From: an uncultured Muribaculaceae bacterium
Lineage (GTDB): Bacteria; Bacteroidota; Bacteroidia; Bacteroidales; Muribaculaceae
Length of the DNA stretch: 14,669 bases
Assembly: GCA_910578385.1 (NCBI GenBank)
Contig: CAJTQV010000024.1
Span: forward strand, 1 to 14,669
Reading direction: 5' to 3'
Both the position numbers and the translations under genes were made by a program. Shown here in pieces: positions 6,409 to 12,620 of this stretch. The notes under the pieces were generated by a model. That model saw only the letters and a program-made list of their open reading frames with translations, ran no database searches and was not told where the DNA came from. Positions within the stretch are counted from its first letter, which is position 1; each line of letters starts with the position of its first letter.

Positions 6409-6897
6409 ATGATGAAAAGAGTGTTACCTGTTGCTTTTGCAGCGTTGTTGCTCCTGGCCGGATGCGCCCCGAGCACTGATGAGATTGTGGCTAAGATCCA
6501 GGAGGGAAAGGAGCTGTCTGATGCTGATTATACAGCAGCTATCGAGGCTGCATCGGAAGTGAACCGCCAGCTTGCCGATACAATCGAGAAGTATGCCGAC
6601 GACCGCATGGCCCTCGGCCGCGCCATGATTGCGATGTCGACTGATGAGAAGCTCGCGGGTGTCGATTATATAAACCGTGTGTTGCTCAACACTGACCCGG
6701 CTACGCTCAGCGAGGAGAACCGCACCGCGCTTGAGAAGCTGCTTGCCGAGGAGGCGAAGACCCAGACCCGTTTCTACCAGGCGATGGGTTATCCCGAGGG
6801 TTTCTCCGGGCTCCAGCAGCTCCCGGAAGTCCCGGCCGACGATTCAGCCGTGCCTGCCGATTCAGCAACCCTGAATCCGACCGAAACCGTTATGTAA
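6409..6897 (+). CDS. Small lipoprotein of unknown function
   Basis: 162-residue predicted lipoprotein. Residues 1-18 are a lipoprotein signal peptide with the lipobox LAGC; C19 would be lipid-modified. Acidic residues are absent directly at +2 and +3 (APSTDE), so the anchoring membrane cannot be settled. Residues 22-125 are acidic and helical (EIVAKIQEGKELSDADY and later EEAKTQTRFYQAMGYPE). The C-terminal 35 residues are Pro/Ala/Asp/Ser-rich and probably disordered. I do not recognise the family. ATG at 6409 and ATG at 6412 are adjacent; the first is used. The gene stands alone, divergent from rpsA, and ends in a bidirectional terminator. Confidence 0.88.
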   Translation: MMKRVLPVAFAALLLLAGCAPSTDEIVAKIQEGKELSDADYTAAIEAASEVNRQLADTIEKYADDRMALGRAMIAMSTDEKLAGVDYINRVLLNTDPATLSEENRTALEKLLAEEAKTQTRFYQAMGYPEGFSGLQQLPEVPADDSAVPADSATLNPTETVM

Positions 6898-6924
6898 CAG
6901 CCGCCGGGACTGTAACAGCCGATA

Positions 6925-6965
6925 AACAAAAGCACCGCTTTATATAGGAAAGCGGTGCTTTTGTT
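6925..6965. terminator. Bidirectional intrinsic terminator
   Basis: A perfect 17-bp stem (6925-6941 and 6949-6965) encloses a 7-nt loop. The GC-rich core (GCACCGC) is flanked by A-rich and T-rich ends, so transcription from either side meets a hairpin with U residues. It separates the converging lipoprotein gene and ABC permease gene. Confidence 0.93.
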
Positions 6966-6999
6966 GTAAATGTGTATCTGTCTGTACACTTCGGGATGG

Positions 7000-8265
7000 C
7001 TACTTGTATCTTGACCAGCGGATGATTTCCATCAGGGTCGGTTTCTTGCCGTACATGAAGATGCCGACGCGGTAGATCTTGCCGCAGAGCCAGATCATGA
7101 ACATGAACGCTATGTAGAGCAGCACGATCGAGAGGGCAATCTCCCAACCGGGCACGCCGTAGGGGAGACGCGCCATCATGGCCATCGGCGACGTGAAGGG
7201 TATGATCGAGAGCCAGAAGGCAAGTGCCGAACTCGGGTCGTTGAGTATGGCCATCGAGCCGATGATACCGATTATGACGGGCATGGTGGCTATCGACGAC
7301 AGCTGGCTCGCATCCTGGACGTTGCTCACAGCCGAACCGATCGCCGCGTAAATCGACGAGTAGAACAGGAAGCCTCCTATAAAGAAGAGGAGTGTGTAGA
7401 CAAGGAGTGAGATGAGGAAGCCCGGCTCGGTGAACTGCGCCAACGCGCCTGTAACCTCAACCGGCACGTCGTTGCCGAGTGTCTCGGGCGTGAGGAAGGG
7501 GGTCGCAACCGCCACGGCTGTGCCTATGAGCACTGCCCATATGAGTATCTGGGTGATAGCCACGAGTCCTACGCCCGCTATCTTGCCGAGCATGAGCTGG
7601 AAGGGCTTGACCGACGACACGACTATCTCAAGCACGCGGTTGTTCTTCTCCTCGATGATCGAGGTCATGACCATCTGGCCGTAGATCAGGATGAACATGT
7701 AGAGCATCATGTCCATTATCAGCGACAGGAAGTAGGAGAGTTCCGAAGAGGTCTCGGTGTCTTTCTCCTGGTCTATGCGGATGGTGGTCATCTTGACATC
7801 GGCTGTGACATCTTCCATGATCTGCTTTATGTCGGGAATGTTGTATTTCTGAAGACGCACATCCTCGATTGCCGACTTGATCTGGCCGGTTATGAACGCG
7901 TCGGTCATCATCGACACCGAGCCGCGCGAGAGGAGTGTGATTCCCTTGGCGGGGTTCTCCACTGCGTCGCTTCCTAAAATAAGTATAGTCTCATTGTCTT
8001 CGTTGGCGCGGAGTGAGTCAACGGGGGCAGTGGCCGGCACGAATTTGACTTCATCGTTGCCGACAAGACGCTGTGCCACCACTCCGGTGTTGTCAACGAC
8101 CATCACGGTCTTCTGCTCCGATTTGCTGAAGAGCATGAAGAAAGCCGGGGCGAGCATCAGCGCGATCATGACAATCGGCACCAAGATTGTGCTGATGATG
8201 AAACTCTTGCGCTTTACTCTCTCGAAGTATTCGCGCTGTATAACAAGTCCTAATGAATTTGCCAT
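7000..8265 (-). CDS. ABC-2 type permease, NatB-like
   Basis: 421-residue inner-membrane permease of the ABC-2 (NatB/YhaP) type. Layout: cytoplasmic N-terminus, TM1 at about 21-45, a large extracytoplasmic domain (about 46-175), then TM segments near 178-200, 226-255, 283-306, 325-342 and 375-395. The loop after TM2 carries EEKNNRVLEIVVSSVKPFQLMLGK, the coupling-helix motif typical of NatB-like permeases; the full-length protein looks intact. It would pair with the NatA-like ATPase encoded 8 bp upstream. The archetype, Bacillus NatAB, exports sodium, but many relatives have other or unknown substrates, so the substrate is not assigned. It is the last gene of the ABC cluster and faces the bidirectional terminator. 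Confidence 0.92.
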   Translation of the reverse strand: MANSLGLVIQREYFERVKRKSFIISTILVPIVMIALMLAPAFFMLFSKSEQKTVMVVDNTGVVAQRLVGNDEVKFVPATAPVDSLRANEDNETILILGSDAVENPAKGITLLSRGSVSMMTDAFITGQIKSAIEDVRLQKYNIPDIKQIMEDVTADVKMTTIRIDQEKDTETSSELSYFLSLIMDMMLYMFILIYGQMVMTSIIEEKNNRVLEIVVSSVKPFQLMLGKIAGVGLVAITQILIWAVLIGTAVAVATPFLTPETLGNDVPVEVTGALAQFTEPGFLISLLVYTLLFFIGGFLFYSSIYAAIGSAVSNVQDASQLSSIATMPVIIGIIGSMAILNDPSSALAFWLSIIPFTSPMAMMARLPYGVPGWEIALSIVLLYIAFMFMIWLCGKIYRVGIFMYGKKPTLMEIIRWSRYK

Positions 8266-8273
8266 GATTCGGG

Positions 8274-9227
8274 TCAGTTTTGGGGTTCAACTTCAACATT
8301 TTTCTCGCTTGCACGCACGGCGGCCACGAAGATGTCGTCCATCGACGGTATGACCTGCTCGAAGGTGCAGAGATCAACGGCACCGTTGACGGCGGCTATC
8401 ATGTCGCGCTTGCCGGTGCCGGGTGCGAGCGAGAGGGTGGCGGTGAGATTGCCGAGCTTGTCGGTCTCGCCGACCATTGCCTCCGCGCCGAGACGGTCGG
8501 TAGCCTCAAGGAGCTGCGCCGGGTCACCCTGATAGGTGATGCGGTAGCGGTTGTCGGCAAATTTCTCGCGCACGTCGCGCACGGAACCCGACAGGATGTT
8601 GCGCGAGCGGTTTATGAGCGTGATGTTGTCGCACAGTTCCTCCACGCTACCCATGTTGTGGGTCGAGAAGATGATGGTGGAGCCTTCGTCGCGCAGTTTC
8701 AGAATCTCGCGCTTGAGGATTCCGGCGTTGATGGGGTCGAAACCGGAGAACGGCTCGTCGAAGATGAGCAGTTCCGGACGGTGAAGCACCGTGACGATAA
8801 ACTGGACCTTCTGGGCCATACCTTTCGACAGTTCCTCGACCTTCTTGTCCCACCAGTCGGAGATCTCAAGACGGTCGAACCATTCGCGCAGGCGCGAGGT
8901 TGCCTCGGCCTTGGAGAGACCTTTCAGGCGGGCGAAGAAGAGTGCCTGCTCGCCGACTTTCATCTTCTTGTAGAGACCGCGCTCCTCGGGGAGGTAGCCG
9001 ATGTTGGTCACGTCGTCGGCGGTGAGTGGGTGGCCGTTGAAGGTGACGAGACCCGTGTCGGGGGCGGTGATGTGGTTGATGATGCGGATAAGGGTGGTCT
9101 TGCCCGCGCCGTTGGGGCCGAGCAGTCCGTAGACCTGTCCGCGTGGCACGCTTACCGACACATCGTCGAGCGCGCGGTGGTTGGTGAAACTTTTCGATAT
9201 ATGTTCCGCCGTCAGTATATTATCCAT
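8274..9227 (-). CDS. ABC transporter ATP-binding protein, NatA-like
   Basis: 317-residue cytoplasmic ATPase of an ABC-2 exporter. Walker A is GPNGAGKT (37-44), the Q-loop region reads YLPEERGLY (79-87), the signature is LSKGM (133-137), Walker B is LLIFDEP (153-159) and the switch histidine is in FSTH (187-190). YLPEERGLY and LSKGM are typical of the NatA/YhaQ group, and the region after about 220 fits the accessory C-terminal domain of those ATPases. The ATG at 9227 lies inside the end of the GntR gene (8-bp overlap) and the downstream permease starts 8 bp after the stop, so the three are translationally linked. The protein ends in EVEPQN, a tail also found in the other ATPase of the cluster. 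Confidence 0.95.
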   Translation of the reverse strand: MDNILTAEHISKSFTNHRALDDVSVSVPRGQVYGLLGPNGAGKTTLIRIINHITAPDTGLVTFNGHPLTADDVTNIGYLPEERGLYKKMKVGEQALFFARLKGLSKAEATSRLREWFDRLEISDWWDKKVEELSKGMAQKVQFIVTVLHRPELLIFDEPFSGFDPINAGILKREILKLRDEGSTIIFSTHNMGSVEELCDNITLINRSRNILSGSVRDVREKFADNRYRITYQGDPAQLLEATDRLGAEAMVGETDKLGNLTATLSLAPGTGKRDMIAAVNGAVDLCTFEQVIPSMDDIFVAAVRASEKNVEVEPQN

Positions 9228-9591
9228 TGTAACAGGTGTTGAATATCGGGTGGTTGAATAGTTCGTCGGGGGTTATGCCGAGCCGTTGCATCTCCTCGGC
9301 CAGTGCGGGCAGAGTGACGTCGAAGAACTCGCGGCGCCGAGCACCGGTCACTTTGTCGGAGGCGTCGTCGGCGAGTATGAAGCCCATGCCGCGCCGCGGT
9401 TCGATCACGTCGGCATCCTGAAGATCCTCCATGGCCTTCAGCACGGTTCGGGTGTTGACACCCAGGTCGGCGGCGAGCTCGCGCACCGAGGGTATCTTCT
9501 CGCCGGGTGGCCATGCGCCCTCGATTATGCGGTTGAAGGCATAGTCTACAATCTGCCGGTAGATCGGTTTGTTGTCGTTGAATTCCATCAT
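9220..9591 (-). CDS. GntR-family regulator, YtrA-type
   Basis: 123-residue transcription factor. Residues 8-75 form the GntR winged helix (PIYRQIVDYAFNRII, then IPSVRELAADLGVNTRTVLKAM and RRGMGFIL). Only about 45 residues follow, far shorter than the ligand domains of FadR or HutC types but normal for the YtrA subfamily, which usually represses adjacent ABC transporter genes. Two ATG codons are adjacent (9591 and 9588). It starts 13 bp after the upstream membrane protein stop and overlaps the downstream ATPase by 8 bp, so it is embedded between two transporter pairs and is likely autoregulated with them. No clear inverted-repeat operator was found. Confidence 0.93.
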   Translation of the reverse strand: MMEFNDNKPIYRQIVDYAFNRIIEGAWPPGEKIPSVRELAADLGVNTRTVLKAMEDLQDADVIEPRRGMGFILADDASDKVTGARRREFFDVTLPALAEEMQRLGITPDELFNHPIFNTCYNG

Positions 9592-9604
9592 TTTTACTTA
9601 CGCA

Positions 9605-10435
9605 TCAGAGGTTGCGCTTGCGCAGGGTGCGGTAGGTGAGCCAGAGCATCAGGCCGCTATAGACGGCCAGCAGACTTATAACGGACACCATGTAGGGTGT
9701 AGCGTGCGAGAAGTCGTTGATTATTTTATGCGCGAAATCCTCCTGTTGTTCGGGAGACATCATCTTTCCGTCAAGGCCATCGTTGAAACCGGCCTGAAAC
9801 ACGGCATACATGCCGTAGACGGCTCCTAATGTGCCCACCGTGAACTGCACTGCGAATGTCGAGATGACCGCCTTGATGATCCGGCTGTGGCGTGCGTAGA
9901 GAGTCACGAAGAGGCAGGTCATTGATCCGGCTACGGCTGCAAGTATGTTCATGCAGATTATGACCGGTGGATTACCGAAGTGCATGTTCTTCACACCCAT
10001 CATCGCATCGGTGTGTATTGCCGGGATTTTTCCGTAGAGCCACATCGCACCTTCCGGGAGAGCATAGACAGCAATCGGAACAGCGACCAGCAGATACAGT
10101 AGATAGAATGTGAATTTCTCGGAAGCCCTGGCCGGGAGCATACGGTCTACGACGCGTGTGTCACCGCTCTTGGCGAATGCTATAGGCGCTAACTGGAACA
10201 GGATGGGCAGCACGGAGAACACCAAGGTGAATATTCCGGTCTGTGCCACACCGTTGAGGGGGAGCAGGAGGAGCACCGCGAATATCGCCGAGATTATTGC
10301 GTAGACGAGCAGCTGACGGTTGGCGACGGTCGAGAAGTAACGTGCCACCTCGGCTACGCGTTTCCATGAGAAGCGGTCGCCCGCGGCATCGGTTGCTTCA
10401 GCCGGGCGTGTGGTATCAAGGTTTATTGGTGTCAT
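9605..10435 (-). CDS. Six-TM membrane protein, probable ABC exporter subunit
   Basis: 276-residue integral membrane protein with six predicted TM segments near 41-62, 67-88, 108-132, 158-182, 188-214 and 248-267. The N-terminal 37 residues are polar and cytoplasmic, and the C-terminus ends in a basic TYRTLRKRNL. Similarity to a named family is not evident to me. Its start overlaps the stop of the preceding ATPase gene by four bases (ATGA), a strong sign that the two products form one transporter. It has no large periplasmic domain, unlike the NatB-like permease of the second pair. Confidence 0.85.
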   Translation of the reverse strand: MTPINLDTTRPAEATDAAGDRFSWKRVAEVARYFSTVANRQLLVYAIISAIFAVLLLLPLNGVAQTGIFTLVFSVLPILFQLAPIAFAKSGDTRVVDRMLPARASEKFTFYLLYLLVAVPIAVYALPEGAMWLYGKIPAIHTDAMMGVKNMHFGNPPVIICMNILAAVAGSMTCLFVTLYARHSRIIKAVISTFAVQFTVGTLGAVYGMYAVFQAGFNDGLDGKMMSPEQQEDFAHKIINDFSHATPYMVSVISLLAVYSGLMLWLTYRTLRKRNL

Positions 10436-11298
10436 ATGCTTTCGGTGTTTTGAGGTTCTACTTCGGCTGAGAGGGCCTTGAGTATGGCATTGCGGCAGGG
10501 GGAGTGGAGGGCGGAGTAGAGCAGACGCCAGTCTATGCGGGTCGGTTCGTCGCCCGGAATAGCCGGGAGTATGCTTAGCACGCGGCCAACCTGGGTCTCG
10601 GAGTAGAGCGCGTCAGGTTCGGGTACGCGGCTCACCTCGAATGCCAGACGCTCGGTGACGGCCTCTTCCGTATCGGCGAACATCAGCCGCGAGCGGGTGA
10701 TCATGACCGCTCCGTCGAACAGGTTCTCAAGTTCCGATACGGTGTGGGTCGAAACGATGATTGTCTGACCGTCGCGCAGCGACGAGGCTATGAGGCGGCG
10801 CAGAATCTCCTTGCTCTGGATGTCGAGGGCGTTGGTCGGTTCGTCGAGGAGAAGCACCTCCACGCCGAGTGCGAGCACATATGCGAGCTGTGTCTTCTTG
10901 CGGTTGCCGAGCGATAGCGACTTCATCGGCTCGTCGCCCGAGAGCCCGAACGCCACTAAGTTGGAGAGGAATTGTTCCTGCGAGAAGTTGGGGTAGAAGT
11001 TCGAGTACAGTTCGGCGAATTTCCGGATGGTCTTTGCCGGGAAGAAGGTATTCTCCTCAAGAAGGAAAGTGCGGGCCATTCCCGAGGGGATGTCTCCGCC
11101 CGAGGGAATGCCGTCGATCAGGCATTCACCGGCTGTCGGGAGCGAGAGTCCGGCCATGATGTGGAGCAGGGTTGTCTTTCCGGCTCCGTTCTCACCTGCG
11201 AGGAGGTGGACCCCCGGCGGTATAGTGGCGGTCAGGCCGCTCAGTGCCGGGAATCCCTTCTTGGTATATGAAAACTCTATGTCTTTTAATTCAATCAT
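10432..11298 (-). CDS. ABC transporter ATP-binding protein
   Basis: 288-residue cytoplasmic ATPase. Walker A is GENGAGKT (35-42), Walker B is VLLLDEP (148-154), the D-loop region is NALD and the switch histidine is in VSTHT (182-186). The signature reads SLSLGNRKK (127-135), departing from the usual LSGGQ, as seen in several YtrB-like exporter ATPases. The last 80 residues are a family-specific extension. The ATG at 11298 lies 96 bp after the TraB-family stop. No TAnnTTTG box is visible in that gap, so it may be read from the TraB promoter. The stop overlaps the next start by four bases. The C-terminal EVEPQN matches the tail of the second ATPase. Confidence 0.95.
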   Translation of the reverse strand: MIELKDIEFSYTKKGFPALSGLTATIPPGVHLLAGENGAGKTTLLHIMAGLSLPTAGECLIDGIPSGGDIPSGMARTFLLEENTFFPAKTIRKFAELYSNFYPNFSQEQFLSNLVAFGLSGDEPMKSLSLGNRKKTQLAYVLALGVEVLLLDEPTNALDIQSKEILRRLIASSLRDGQTIIVSTHTVSELENLFDGAVMITRSRLMFADTEEAVTERLAFEVSRVPEPDALYSETQVGRVLSILPAIPGDEPTRIDWRLLYSALHSPCRNAILKALSAEVEPQNTESI

Positions 11299-11310
11299 AA
11301 TCTGCGGGTG

Positions 11311-11399
11311 TGTGCCGGTGGCACATATTGTTGGTTCTCAGATCAGGTTCAATAATCCGTGGAGGAGGGCATGTGGTGCATGCAAGTTCCGGGATTATT
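11311..11399. other. Structured junction between TraB-family gene and ABC cluster
   Basis: Three inverted repeats lie here: TGTGCC/GGCACA with a 3-nt loop (11311-11325), an outer AATAATCC/GGATTATT pair (11351-11358 and 11392-11399), and within the latter GCATG/CATGC around TGGTG (11369-11383). The outer pair covers the TraB-family stop codon. No T-tract follows on the minus strand, so this is more likely a processing or pausing structure than a terminator. Confidence 0.45.
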
Positions 11400-12282
11400 T
11401 TATAGGTGTCACGGTGAAACCTGCTTTGGTCAGACCGGCTATCACGCCACGGTCGCCGGGAAGATGTCCTGCGCCGACAACCACCATGATTGACTCGCCG
11501 GGCATTTCTTCGGATAGCTGCTTGACCCAGTTGTCGTTGCGCGAGTAGATCATGCGTTCCGCGGCACCGGCGTCCTCATCCTCCATGACGAGCATCAGGT
11601 CGAGGATCTTGTTGATGTCGTGGTTGAGATATGCTTTCGAGAGTTCGATAGACTTCGCCTCCTCATCGGCCATGTCGGTCACGGTCTCAACGAGACCCTC
11701 GGCCTGTTCGGAGATGGGACGGTTGTAGAGCATGTTCATCTGGAAGTCCATTGTCTCCAGGCCACCGACGGGTTTGCCGAGTTCGGCGGCGCGGGTCTGC
11801 ATGGTCATGTCGATACCTTCGAGCGGGTTGAGTTCAGGGAAAACCTTCTGGGCCATGAGGGCTGCGATCTGTGTCGAGATTACCGAAGGTTTCATCATGT
11901 ACATCATTTCGAGGGGAGCAGCGCCGCCGGTGTATTCGTTCCAGACTGTCCTCACGGCGTCGAGTTGTTCGGGAGTGAGTACCTTGTCGAGAGTGCTGTC
12001 GGCGGGTGCCATGAGATAAGACTGGTATGCCATCATCGCAGCAGGGTCTTTCATCGCAGCCATGTCAATCTCGCCGTAGAGACGGTCCACGCTTTTCATG
12101 ATTTCGGGGAGCTCGGCAATCGAGTCAACCACGGCGAGGGGAGCGAAGTGGTGTGTGCCGAGAAGGTAGCTTACCTTGTCGCTGCCTGCTTTTTCAACCT
12201 TGTAGAGAATCTGCGCCTGTGCTGCGCTTGCGAAACCGAAGAGGACAGCCGCTGCTGCCACGAGTGCTTTAAATCTTTTCAT
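11395..12282 (-). CDS. TraB/GumN-family exported protein
   Basis: 295-residue protein of the TraB/GumN family, a fold related to the Tiki/erythromycin-esterase-like clan of metal-dependent hydrolases; the bacterial role is not established. Residues 1-23 form a signal peptide ending AQA, so the protein is probably periplasmic. Family motifs are present in order: LLGTHH (40-45), GEID (70-73), LEGIDMTMQTRA (154-165), GGLETMDFQ (173-181), RNDNWV (248-253) and VVGAGHLPGDRGV (268-280). The two GxxH-type motifs and the GLE motif are the presumed active-site positions and are intact. It has a consensus promoter and leads the run of minus-strand genes into the ABC cluster, 96 bp away. Whether it is functionally tied to the transporters is an inference from position only. 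Confidence 0.93.
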   Translation of the reverse strand: MKRFKALVAAAAVLFGFASAAQAQILYKVEKAGSDKVSYLLGTHHFAPLAVVDSIAELPEIMKSVDRLYGEIDMAAMKDPAAMMAYQSYLMAPADSTLDKVLTPEQLDAVRTVWNEYTGGAAPLEMMYMMKPSVISTQIAALMAQKVFPELNPLEGIDMTMQTRAAELGKPVGGLETMDFQMNMLYNRPISEQAEGLVETVTDMADEEAKSIELSKAYLNHDINKILDLMLVMEDEDAGAAERMIYSRNDNWVKQLSEEMPGESIMVVVGAGHLPGDRGVIAGLTKAGFTVTPIK

Positions 12283-12302
12283 ATTGCTTGGAAGTTTAGA
12301 TT

Positions 12303-12346
12303 GTTTTTAAGTTTTTAAGTTTATAAGGTGGTTAAGGTTTATAAGG
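12303..12346. repeat. AT-rich short repeats in the TraB-family leader
   Basis: On the plus strand GTTTTTAA occurs twice back to back (12303-12318), followed by GTTTATAAGG at 12319-12328 and again at 12337-12346. They lie within the predicted leader of the TraB-family gene, between its promoter and its start. Confidence 0.7.
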
Positions 12347-12413
12347 GGTTTGAGGTTCTTAAAAACCGGGGTGGTGTTGCTGTTAATTACTGTTGTGCTT
12401 AACTACAACACTG

Positions 12414-12444
12414 CAAAATTAGATATTAATTCTGATTTGACAAA
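12414..12444 (-). promoter_or_regulatory. Consensus promoter of the TraB-family gene
   Basis: On the minus strand TTTG (12444-12441) and TAATTTTG (12421-12414) are 19 bp apart, a full -33/-7 match. The start is predicted near 12408, giving a leader of about 125 nt. The first transcribed bases could form a 6-bp stem (TGTTGT/ACAACA, 12410-12391). Confidence 0.85.
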
Positions 12445-12468
12445 ATCGTTAACATTTCTTAACAAAGA

Positions 12469-12500
12469 TTTGGCCATATGAGACTTTTTTTCTAATTTTG
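12469..12500 (+). promoter_or_regulatory. Consensus promoter of the SulP gene
   Basis: TTTG (12469-12472) and TAATTTTG (12493-12500) are 20 bp apart, a full -33/-7 match. The start is predicted near 12507, giving a leader of about 114 nt. Only 24 bp separate this -33 element from that of the divergent TraB promoter. Confidence 0.87.
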
Positions 12501-12516
12501 CGGCCTGTTTATGCCT

Positions 12517-12530
12517 GACACCCGGGTGTC
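12517..12530. promoter_or_regulatory. Perfect 14-bp palindrome in the SulP leader
   Basis: GACACCC is followed directly by its reverse complement GGGTGTC. It lies about 10-23 bases after the predicted transcription start, a position suited to a dimeric repressor, and no other copy was seen in the window. The operator role is an inference. The CACCCGGG core also occurs in the inverted repeat at 40-85. Confidence 0.5.
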
Positions 12531-12620
12531 TGAAGTTTTGGAGAAGCGGAGCCCGGATAGTTCTGTGGGGCAGCCTGTCGGGCGTTGATTATGCAGCGAA
12601 AAAGAACCTAACATATAGAT

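Noticed and set aside
8280..9242. Open frame of 320 codons on the plus strand
   Set aside because: It lies fully antisense to the NatA-like ATPase, whose motifs are unmistakable. Its composition reflects the codon bias of the real gene and it has no family motifs.
11620..12318. Open frame of 232 codons on the plus strand
   Set aside because: Antisense to the TraB-family gene; His-rich and Val-rich low-complexity product without motifs.
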